From CAZKHG01 sp964552655 (GTDB lineage: Bacteria; Bacteroidota; Bacteroidia; Bacteroidales; Tenuifilaceae): a stretch of DNA of 64,000 nt. Location: contig CAZKHG010000001.1 of assembly GCA_964552655.1 (NCBI GenBank), forward strand, positions 62,001 to 126,000. The letters are read 5' to 3'. Positions 26,174-33,169 of this stretch are shown here, piece by piece. A program made the position numbers and the translations under genes. Every line of letters begins with the position of its first letter. The stretch's first letter is position 1. The notes under the pieces are model-generated. The model saw nothing but the letters and a program-made list of their open reading frames with translations, did not search any database and was not told where the DNA came from.

Positions 26174-26596
26174 CTAGCTGTTATTGTTTTGAGAATCATT
26201 ATTAACTGCACTATCTACTACAACTGTTACGTGGTTTGAACGCTTACGAATTCTGTGAGCACGTCCTTGTGGGGCGGTTCTGATTCGTTTTAGCATGCGA
26301 CCTTCGTCAACAAAAATTTCCTTTACAAATAGGTTTGCATCCTCAATTCGTACGCCTTCGTTTTTTGCCTGCCAGTTGGCAACTGCCGATAAAAGCAGTT
26401 TTTCAACTTTATTGGCGGCTTCTTTAGGTGTAAACTTAAGTATATTAAGGGCGGTGTTAACCTCTTTGCCACGTATCATATCTACTACTAAGCGCATTTT
26501 TCGGGGAGACGACGGGCAATTGCGTAGTATGGCAAAAGCCTTGGTTTTTCTCTCCTCCTTTAGCCTATTGGCCATCATATGTTTTCTTGCACCCAT
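26174..26596 (-). CDS. rplV: 50S ribosomal protein L22
   Basis: A 140-residue uL22 whose beta hairpin lines the exit tunnel. It shows the SPRKMRLVVDMIRGKEVNTA block, the hairpin region IFVDEGRMLKRIRTAPQGRA and HRIRKRSNHVTVVV. The C-terminus carries a short Asn/Ser-rich extension. Normal otherwise. Confidence 0.97.
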   Translation of the reverse strand: MGARKHMMANRLKEERKTKAFAILRNCPSSPRKMRLVVDMIRGKEVNTALNILKFTPKEAANKVEKLLLSAVANWQAKNEGVRIEDANLFVKEIFVDEGRMLKRIRTAPQGRAHRIRKRSNHVTVVVDSAVNNDSQNNNS

Positions 26597-26623
26597 TGCT
26601 TTATCTCTTTTTATTCAATTCAC

Positions 26624-26893
26624 TTATTTCTTTTTGTTACCAGCATGACCACGGAAGGTTCGTGTTGGAGCAAATTCTCCAAGCTTATGACCTACCATGT
26701 TTTCAGTAACATAAACCGGAATAAACTTATTCCCGTTGTGAACTGCTATGGTGTGTCCAACAAAGTCGGGTGATATCATCGATCTTCTCGACCAGGTTTT
26801 AATAACCGTTTTCTTGTTGGCCGAGTTCATATCAACAACTCGTTTCTCCAACTTATAGTCGATAAAAGGACCTTTTTTTAGTGAACGACTCAT
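26624..26893 (-). CDS. rpsS: 30S ribosomal protein S19
   Basis: An 89-residue uS19 of the 30S head. It carries MSRSLKKGPFIDYKLEKRV, IKTWSRRSMISPDFVGHTI, AVHNGNKFIPVYVTENMVGH and KLGEFAPTRTFRGHAG. Length as in the family. Confidence 0.98.
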   Translation of the reverse strand: MSRSLKKGPFIDYKLEKRVVDMNSANKKTVIKTWSRRSMISPDFVGHTIAVHNGNKFIPVYVTENMVGHKLGEFAPTRTFRGHAGNKKK

Positions 26894-26913
26894 ACTTCTC
26901 TCTTTTTAGCTAA

Positions 26914-27738
26914 TTACTTTTTCCGACGTTCAATAATGAATTTGCTCGATAGCTTCTTTTTGGAGCGCGTCTTGTAGCCCTTTGCAGGAATACCTTTGCG
27001 TGAGCGTGGGTGACCTCCAGAAGCTCTACCTTCGCCACCACCCATTGGGTGATCAACAGGGTTCATAGCTACACCCCTGTTTCTTGGGCGACGGCCAAGC
27101 CACCGTGAACGACCGGCTTTACCAGATTTCTCCAAAGCATGATCTGAGTTTGAAACAGTACCTACAGTTGCTTTGCATTCAGTGAGTATCATTCGGGTTT
27201 CACCACTGGGTAACTTGATGATCGCATATTTCCCTTCACGAGCCAGGAGTTGGGCATAAGAACCTGCACTGCGTGCCATAATACCGCCCTGCCCGGGTCT
27301 AAGTTCAATATTGTGGATCAAGGTTCCAAGGGGAATCTCCGATAAGTACAACGTGTTGCCGATTTCAGGGGCAACGCCTTTACCAGACATAATAGTTTGG
27401 CCAACTTTGAGGCCTGTAGGAGCAACAACATAACGTTTTTCGCCATCGCTATATTCAACCAACGCAATACGTGCAGTGCGATTGGGATCATACTCAATGG
27501 TTTTTACAACTGCTTCAACGCCTTCGCGTTCACGTGCAAAATCGATAAGCCTGTATCTGCGCTTATGGCCGCCCCCGATATACCGCATGGTCATTTTACC
27601 CTGGTTGTTTCTACCGCCAGTTTTTTTCAGGGGACGAAGCAACGATTTTTCAGGTGTAGAAGTGGTTATATCGTCGAATGCACCTACAATTCTATGTCTC
27701 TGTCCTGGTGTAACAGGTTTTAATTTCCTTACAGCCAT
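26914..27738 (-). CDS. rplB: 50S ribosomal protein L2
   Basis: A 274-residue uL2 near the peptidyl-transferase centre and intersubunit bridges. It shows KTGGRNNQGKMTMRYIGGGH, EYDPNRTARIALVEYSDGEK, RPGQGGIMARSAGSYAQLLA and the conserved MNPVDHPMGGGEGRASGGHP loop that contains the functionally important His. It starts five bases after rplW. Confidence 0.99.
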   Translation of the reverse strand: MAVRKLKPVTPGQRHRIVGAFDDITTSTPEKSLLRPLKKTGGRNNQGKMTMRYIGGGHKRRYRLIDFAREREGVEAVVKTIEYDPNRTARIALVEYSDGEKRYVVAPTGLKVGQTIMSGKGVAPEIGNTLYLSEIPLGTLIHNIELRPGQGGIMARSAGSYAQLLAREGKYAIIKLPSGETRMILTECKATVGTVSNSDHALEKSGKAGRSRWLGRRPRNRGVAMNPVDHPMGGGEGRASGGHPRSRKGIPAKGYKTRSKKKLSSKFIIERRKK

Positions 27739-27743
27739 TTTCT

Positions 27744-28034
27744 TTAAATGTTGCTATAAAAATCAATCTTCTCTCCTTCTTTCAGCGTAACTACGGCTTT
27801 TTTGTAGCTGTTTGTACGACCAGCAATATACCCAGAGCGGGTATAGCGGGTTTTAACTTTTCCACCGTATCGCATAGTGTTAATCGAATCAACGTTAACA
27901 CCGTATAGTTCCTCTACAGCCTTTTTAATCTGTAACTTATTCGCTCTTTTATCAACAACAAAACCATATTGGTTCAACTTGTCGCTCAGGCGCTCCATCT
28001 TTTCGGTTACAATCGGCTTAATTAAAATGTTCAT
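27744..28034 (-). CDS. rplW: 50S ribosomal protein L23
   Basis: A 96-residue uL23, the tunnel-exit docking site for trigger factor and SRP. It has IKPIVTEKMERLSDKLNQYG, VDKRANKLQIKKAVEELYGV and VNTLRYGGK-like NTMRYGGKVKTR. Length is standard. Confidence 0.97.
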   Translation of the reverse strand: MNILIKPIVTEKMERLSDKLNQYGFVVDKRANKLQIKKAVEELYGVNVDSINTMRYGGKVKTRYTRSGYIAGRTNSYKKAVVTLKEGEKIDFYSNI

Positions 28035-28045
28035 CGCTCGATAGT

Positions 28046-28678
28046 TTATGATACTTTAAACATTTTATGCAGAATATCCACAGAACTCTCGGTAAACACC
28101 AGAGCTTTTGCGTCTAAAACTTCATAAGTGTTTAATGATGAAGCTAATACAACTCTCTGTTTCTGTAAATTTCTGGATGACAAATATATATTTTTATTTG
28201 TTTCACCCAGCACAAACAAAGACTTTTTATTGTCGATGTTCAGATTTCTGCACATTGATACAAACTCTTTGGTTTTAGGGGCATCCAGGTTGATGTCCTC
28301 AATCACCACAATAGCATTCTCACGAGCTTTATATGTTAAAGCGCTTTTACGTGCCAGCTGTTTCAGCTTTTTATTCAGCTTAAAGCTGTAATCGCGGGGT
28401 TGGGGTCCAAATACACGGCCGCCACCACGGAATAGGGGAGATTTAATACTCCCTGCACGAGCGGTACCAGTTCCTTTTTGCTTTTTAAGCTTGCGGGTAC
28501 TCCCGGATACTTCGTTACGCTCTTTTGATTTATGCGTACCCTGACGCTGATTGGCCAGGTATTGCTTAACGTCAAGATAAATTGCGTGATCGTTGGGCTC
28601 AATGGCAAAAATGCTGTCGTTGAGTTCAACTTTTCTCCCGGTTTCCTTCCCAGCTATGTCTAATACGTTGATCTCCAT
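28046..28678 (-). CDS. rplD: 50S ribosomal protein L4
   Basis: A 210-residue uL4 whose extended loop reaches the exit tunnel. Visible parts are QYLANQRQGTHKSKERNEVS, the loop KQKGTGTARAGSIKSPLFRG with GGRVFGPQPRDYSFKLNKK, and AL-TYKARENAIVVIEDI. In E. coli L4 represses the S10 operon; no leader hairpin of that type was identified. Its ATG shares one base with the rplC stop. Confidence 0.98.
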   Translation of the reverse strand: MEINVLDIAGKETGRKVELNDSIFAIEPNDHAIYLDVKQYLANQRQGTHKSKERNEVSGSTRKLKKQKGTGTARAGSIKSPLFRGGGRVFGPQPRDYSFKLNKKLKQLARKSALTYKARENAIVVIEDINLDAPKTKEFVSMCRNLNIDNKKSLFVLGETNKNIYLSSRNLQKQRVVLASSLNTYEVLDAKALVFTESSVDILHKMFKVS

Positions 28679-29295
28679 TATTTCTCAATAATTAAGTAAG
28701 AACCTTTAGCACCTGGTATAGAACCTTTCACCAAAAGGAGGTTGTTTTCAGGTATAACCTTTAATACACGGAGGTTAACTATTTTAACCCGATCGTTACC
28801 AGTCCGGCCTGCTAATCTTTTCCCGGGGAAAACCCTGGATGGAAAAGAGGATGCGCCCATAGAACCAGGGGCACGTAAGCGGTTATGTTGACCGTGGGTT
28901 TGCCCACCAACACCGCTAAAACCGTGACGTTTAACAACACCTTGAAATCCTTTACCTTTTGTAATACCTGTTACATCAACCCAACGGTCATCGTTGAATA
29001 TGTCAACAGTAATAACATCGCCAAGCTGATAGTTGTTCCAGTCTCTGAACTCAACTATCTTGCGCTTCGGGGTAGTGTTGGCCTTTTTAAAATGGCCCAA
29101 CAACGGCTTGCTGGTATGCTTCTCTTTCTTATCATCAAAAGCAAGCTGAATGGCGTTGTAGCCATCATTTTCAGCTGTTTTGACCTGAGTAACAACGCAT
29201 GGACCAGCCTCAATAACGGTGCATGGGATGTTTTTCCCATCAGCACCAAACACGGAAGTCATTCCGATTTTGCGTCCAATTAATCCTGCTGGCAT
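28678..29295 (-). CDS. rplC: 50S ribosomal protein L3
   Basis: A 205-residue uL3, an early assembly protein reaching the peptidyl-transferase centre. It shows MPAGLIGRKIGMTSVFGADG, TGITKGKGFQGVVKRHGFSG, the QTHGQHNRLRAPGSMGASS loop and KRLAGRTGNDRVKIVNLRV. All are intact. Confidence 0.98.
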   Translation of the reverse strand: MPAGLIGRKIGMTSVFGADGKNIPCTVIEAGPCVVTQVKTAENDGYNAIQLAFDDKKEKHTSKPLLGHFKKANTTPKRKIVEFRDWNNYQLGDVITVDIFNDDRWVDVTGITKGKGFQGVVKRHGFSGVGGQTHGQHNRLRAPGSMGASSFPSRVFPGKRLAGRTGNDRVKIVNLRVLKVIPENNLLLVKGSIPGAKGSYLIIEK

Positions 29296-29320
29296 TGCTT
29301 TTTCAATTAGTTAATCACAC

Positions 29321-29626
29321 TCATACTTTAATTTCTACTTCGACTCCACTTGGAAGTTCGAGCTTCATCAACGCATCGATGGTCTTCGGGGTGGAGCTGT
29401 AGATGTCGAGTAAACGCTTATACGAGCTGAGCTCAAACTGCTCCCTCGATTTTTTGTTCACAAATGTTGCACGGTTCACCGTAAAAATCCGCTTGTGTGT
29501 AGGAAGCGGGATCGGGCCGCTTACCACAGCGCCTGTAGCCTTAACGGTCTTGACAATCTTTTCAGCAGATTTGTCAACCAGGTTGTGGTCGTACGATTTC
29601 AGCTTAATTCTGATTTTCTGACTCAT
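29321..29626 (-). CDS. rpsJ: 30S ribosomal protein S10
   Basis: A 101-residue uS10 (NusE), also a partner of NusB in antitermination. It shows QKIRIKLKSYDHNLVDKSAE, VSGPIPLPTHKRIFTVNR and KKSREQFELSSYKRLLDIYS. It follows fusA by 24 bases with no terminator, so the str and S10 groups are fused here. Confidence 0.98.
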   Translation of the reverse strand: MSQKIRIKLKSYDHNLVDKSAEKIVKTVKATGAVVSGPIPLPTHKRIFTVNRATFVNKKSREQFELSSYKRLLDIYSSTPKTIDALMKLELPSGVEVEIKV

Positions 29627-29650
29627 TGTACTTAGTAAAAATTGTATTTG

Positions 29651-31768
29651 TTATTCTAAATCTTTATCTGTTTTCCCACGTGCCGCATCAACAATGGTTT
29701 TTGCTATGTTTGCAGGAACTTCAGCGTAATGTGAAAATTCCATGGTTGATGTTGCTCTGCCGGAGGTTAATGTACGAAGTACGGTTACATAACCAAACTG
29801 CTCAGCTAAAGGCACTTTAGCTTTTATTACCCTTGCTCCACCTTTCGATTCCATTCCGGTGATTTGTCCACGACGACGGTTAAAATCGCCGATTACATCA
29901 CCCATATACTCCTCTGGCGTAACTACCTCAACAGCCATAATAGGTTCAAGCAGTACCGGGTTTGCTTTTGGACAAACATGGCGGAATGCCTGACGGGCTG
30001 CTATTTCAAATGAAAGCGAATCGGAATCGACAGGATGGTATGAACCATCCTTTAATATTACCTTCATGCTTGGCATTGCATACCCTGCAAGAACACCGTT
30101 CTTCATGGCTGTTGCAAAACCTTTCTCAACCGATGGGATATATTCACGTGGAATGTTCCCGCCTTTCACATCATTGATAAATTGCAACCCCGATACACCT
30201 TCATCGGCAGGGCCAATTTCGAAAATGATATCGGCAAATTTTCCCCTACCACCGGTTTGTTTCTTAAACACTTCGCGGTGTTCAACCGAAGTAGTGATGG
30301 TTTCCTTATATGCTACTTGGGGTGCTCCCTGGTTAATATCTACATTGAACTCGCGCCTTAACCGGTCAACAATGATTTCAAGGTGTAACTCACCCATTCC
30401 GCTGATAATCGTCTGACCGCTATCCTCATCGGTCTTAACCCTAAAAGTGGGATCTTCTTCGGCAAGTTTACTTAGTGACATGCCAAGCTTATCAATATCT
30501 TTTTGGGTTTTGGGCTCAACGGCAATTCCAATTACCGGTTCGGGGAACGTCATTGATTCGAGTGCAATGGGGTGTTTTTCATCGCAAACAGTATCGCCGG
30601 TACGTAAATCTTTAAATCCGACTGCTGCACAGATATCGCCAGCTTCACAAACATCAATTGGATTTTGCTTGTTGGCATGCATCTGGTATAAACGGCTGAT
30701 TCTTTCTTTTTTGCCGCTACGGGTATTGTATAAATAGCTGCCGCTATCAAGTTTACCAGAGTAAATTCTGATAAATGCCAGCCGCCCAACATAAGGGTCT
30801 GTTGCAATTTTGAATGCCAACCCGCAGAAAGGCTGAGTGGCTTCAGGTTTACGAATCTCCTCCTTATCGGTATATGGATTGATCCCTTTAACAGCTCCTT
30901 TATCTAACGGGCTGGGGAGAAATGCAATTACTGCATCCAGCAGCTGCTGAACACCTTTATTCTTGAATGAAGCACCACATAGAACGGGAATAATTGACAT
31001 TTCTATGGTTGCTTTCCTGATTGTTTCTAATATTTCTCCCTTGGTAATGGAATCGGGATCCTCAAAAAAACGTTCCAGGAGATGATCGTTAAACCCTGCG
31101 ACAGCCTCCATCAACTTTTCCCTGTATTCGGCTGCCTCCTTTTTCATGTTTGCAGGTATATCCTCGTAACGGTAGTTCACCGTTTTTGTTTGAGGATCAT
31201 CAAACCAGATAACTGCTTTGTTTTCAATCAGATCAACAACCCCTATAAAATTATCTTCCGCCCCAATTGGAAGCTGAATGGGAATTGGGTTTGCGCCCAA
31301 CTTTTCCTTTATCTGGTTCACAACAGAAAGGAAATCTGCACCAACCCGATCCATCTTATTGACGAAAGCAATCTTTGGTACTCCGTATTTATCAGCTTGA
31401 CGCCAAACAGTCTCACTCTGGGGTTCAACTCCTCCAACAGCACAAAAGGTTGCAATTGTTCCATCAAGAACCCGAAGTGATCGTTCCACCTCAACAGTAA
31501 AGTCAACGTGGCCGGGTGTATCTATGATATTTACCTGGTATTGTTGTTCGTTATATTTCCAGTAAGTAGTGGTTGCTGCTGAAGTGATTGTAATACCCCT
31601 CTCCTGCTCCTGAACCATCCAGTCCATAGTGGCAGCACCATCGTGAACCTCACCTATCTTATGTGTTTTACCCGTGTAAAATAGAATACGCTCGGTAGTT
31701 GTTGTTTTACCGGCGTCAATGTGTGCCATGATTCCAATATTTCGGGTAAACCGCAAATCCCTGCTCAT
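29651..31768 (-). CDS. fusA: Translation elongation factor G (canonical)
   Basis: A 705-residue translocase GTPase. The G motifs are intact: AHIDAGKTTTTERIL (P-loop), ERGITITSAATT (switch I), DTPGHVDFTVEVERS (switch II with the catalytic His) and NKMDRVG. Domain II, the SGMGELHLEIIVDRL block of domain III, and domains IV-V (YHPVDSDSLSFEIAARQAF, EPIMAVEVVTPEEYMGDVIG) follow in order. It sits between rpsG and rpsJ. A divergent paralogue at 33170-35326 lacks several of these residues. Confidence 0.99.
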   Translation of the reverse strand: MSRDLRFTRNIGIMAHIDAGKTTTTERILFYTGKTHKIGEVHDGAATMDWMVQEQERGITITSAATTTYWKYNEQQYQVNIIDTPGHVDFTVEVERSLRVLDGTIATFCAVGGVEPQSETVWRQADKYGVPKIAFVNKMDRVGADFLSVVNQIKEKLGANPIPIQLPIGAEDNFIGVVDLIENKAVIWFDDPQTKTVNYRYEDIPANMKKEAAEYREKLMEAVAGFNDHLLERFFEDPDSITKGEILETIRKATIEMSIIPVLCGASFKNKGVQQLLDAVIAFLPSPLDKGAVKGINPYTDKEEIRKPEATQPFCGLAFKIATDPYVGRLAFIRIYSGKLDSGSYLYNTRSGKKERISRLYQMHANKQNPIDVCEAGDICAAVGFKDLRTGDTVCDEKHPIALESMTFPEPVIGIAVEPKTQKDIDKLGMSLSKLAEEDPTFRVKTDEDSGQTIISGMGELHLEIIVDRLRREFNVDINQGAPQVAYKETITTSVEHREVFKKQTGGRGKFADIIFEIGPADEGVSGLQFINDVKGGNIPREYIPSVEKGFATAMKNGVLAGYAMPSMKVILKDGSYHPVDSDSLSFEIAARQAFRHVCPKANPVLLEPIMAVEVVTPEEYMGDVIGDFNRRRGQITGMESKGGARVIKAKVPLAEQFGYVTVLRTLTSGRATSTMEFSHYAEVPANIAKTIVDAARGKTDKDLE

Positions 31769-31805
31769 CCTCTTTTATCCTCTTGCTTTTCGGTGGATTC
31801 AATAA

Positions 31806-32282
31806 TTAAAAACGAAAATGGGCGAATGCCTTGTTGGCTTCGGCCATTTTGTGCATATCTTCTTTCCTCTTGAAAGCCCCACCTTCCTCGTTATAAGCAG
31901 CCATAATCTCGGCAGCCAGCTTATCGCTCATACCTTTACCGGTACGTTTGCGCGAAAAAAGGATCATGTTTTTCATTGATAGGGAAATTTTGCGATCGGG
32001 GCGAACTTCCATTGGTACCTGGAATGTAGCGCCTCCTACCCTGCGGCTTTTCACCTCAACCTGTGGGGTGATATTCTCGAGGGCCTTTTTCCATATATCA
32101 AGAGGAGTCTTCTCAGAGTCCTTCATTTTGTTACCAACAATCTCGAGTGCATCGTAAAAAATATTGAATGCTGTACTCTTTTTCCCTTTTAGCATAAGGT
32201 TATTCACAAAACGAGTAACCAACGTATCGCCAAACTTAGGGTCTGGTAAAATAATTCGCTTTTTTGGTTTTGATTTTCTCAT
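31806..32282 (-). CDS. rpsG: 30S ribosomal protein S7
   Basis: A 158-residue uS7 that nucleates the 30S head and contacts E-site tRNA. It shows MRKSKPKKRIILPDPKFGD, LVTRFVNNLMLKGKKSTAF, ENITPQVEVKSRRVGGATFQ and AEANKAFAHFRF at the end. It is 25 bases after rpsL. Confidence 0.98.
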   Translation of the reverse strand: MRKSKPKKRIILPDPKFGDTLVTRFVNNLMLKGKKSTAFNIFYDALEIVGNKMKDSEKTPLDIWKKALENITPQVEVKSRRVGGATFQVPMEVRPDRKISLSMKNMILFSRKRTGKGMSDKLAAEIMAAYNEEGGAFKRKEDMHKMAEANKAFAHFRF

Positions 32283-32307
32283 TGCTGTAAATCTTCAAGA
32301 TGTTAAC

Positions 32308-32685
32308 TTATTTTTTCTTAGGTCTCTTTGTACCGTATTTAGAACGACGCTGATTGCGTCCTTCAACTCCGGATGCATCGAGTGTACCGCGGATAAGATG
32401 GTAACGTACACCGGGCAAATCTTTCACCCTGCCACCACGAATAAGCACAATGGAGTGCTCTTGAAGATTGTGTCCTTCTCCAGGAATGTAGGCATTTACC
32501 TCTTTACCGTTGGTAAGTCTAACCCTGGCAACCTTTCTCATAGCCGAATTTGGCTTTTTAGGAGTAGTGGTGTACACACGTACACATACCCCGCGTCTTT
32601 GTGGACAAGCATCAAGCGCTGGCGCTTTACTTTTGTCAATCAACTTAGACCTTCCTTTTCTTACTAGTTGCTGAATTGTAGGCAT
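32308..32685 (-). CDS. rpsL: 30S ribosomal protein S12
   Basis: A 125-residue uS12 of the decoding centre and first gene of the superoperon. It shows MPTIQQLVRKGRSKLIDKSK, VYTTTPKKPNSAMRKVARVR and GRVKDLPGVRYHLIRG. The two Lys positions whose mutation gives streptomycin resistance (TPKKPNS and GRVKDLP) are wild type, so the sequence predicts a streptomycin-sensitive ribosome. Two tandem minus-strand promoters lie upstream. Confidence 0.98.
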   Translation of the reverse strand: MPTIQQLVRKGRSKLIDKSKAPALDACPQRRGVCVRVYTTTPKKPNSAMRKVARVRLTNGKEVNAYIPGEGHNLQEHSIVLIRGGRVKDLPGVRYHLIRGTLDASGVEGRNQRRSKYGTKRPKKK

Positions 32686-32729
32686 ATAAACTATTAAATG
32701 TTATTAAAAAAGTTTTATAAAACGGGTTG

Positions 32730-32760
32730 CAAAGGTATTTGTTTTTTTCAAATACGCCAA
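32730..32760 (-). promoter_or_regulatory. Proximal promoter (P2) of the rpsL superoperon
   Basis: On the minus strand TACCTTTG (32737 to 32730) matches TAnnTTTG, with TTGG (32760 to 32757) 19 bases upstream. The expected transcription start is about 38 bases before the rpsL ATG. The sequence GTATTTG-TTTTTTT-CAAATAC (32735-32755) forms a 7-bp stem over this element. Confidence 0.65.
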
Positions 32761-32816
32761 TTTTTCATTACTTTTTTTCTGTAAACTAGCCTTTTGGCTT
32801 TTCATCAAAAAGCGCG

Positions 32817-32846
32817 CAAAGATAACTTAATAAAATCAAATTACAA
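32817..32846 (-). promoter_or_regulatory. Distal promoter (P1) of the rpsL superoperon
   Basis: On the minus strand a perfect TATCTTTG (32824 to 32817) lies 19 bases after TTG (32846 to 32844). A transcript from here would carry a leader of about 125 bases and run through the P2 hairpin region. Confidence 0.6.
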
Positions 32847-33037
32847 GTGAACCAAGAAAATAAGAAAATGATAATTTTTGGGGACTAAACATGTTGTCTC
32901 AAACCCAGCTAACTATTAGTAAACTTAAACAAATAACCTGTAAGCACTTATTCGAAGTTGTATTTAGTGCCCTTTTAATAAAATGCTAATTCTTACTACT
33001 TATTTTGGCTAAATCGCTTTTTATATCAAAATTTTTC

Positions 33038-33045
33038 TATTTTTG
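33038..33045 (+). promoter_or_regulatory. -7 element of the EF-G paralogue promoter
   Basis: TATTTTTG matches TAnnTTTG and is followed by a G run. It would give a leader of about 120 bases. The -33 region is weak (only TTTT near 33018-33021), suggesting an activator-dependent promoter if it is used. Confidence 0.45.
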
Positions 33046-33169
33046 GGGGATTTAAAAAAACGGGGTCACTTTCCGATTGCACTTATACCTTTATTATTAT
33101 ATGGTATCTCTGCTAAAGTTTGATGATCTTAAGTTGAACTGAATAGAATAATTAAACCAAATAGTTAGG

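Larger units (their letters stand above)
32686..33169. other. Divergent intergenic region between rpsL and the EF-G paralogue
   Basis: This 484-base AT-rich gap contains two tandem minus-strand promoters for the ribosomal superoperon, one plus-strand promoter candidate for the EF-G paralogue, a perfect 12-bp palindrome (32712-32723) in the rpsL leader, and a 7-bp hairpin (32735-32755) that overlaps the proximal -7 element. No gene or repeat family was recognised in it. Confidence 0.7.

Noticed and set aside
28885..29283. 132-codon plus-strand frame over rplC
   Set aside because: Antisense to L3; no independent signal.
32164..32667. 167-codon plus-strand frame over rpsG and rpsL
   Set aside because: Antisense to two universally conserved ribosomal genes, with no family resemblance.
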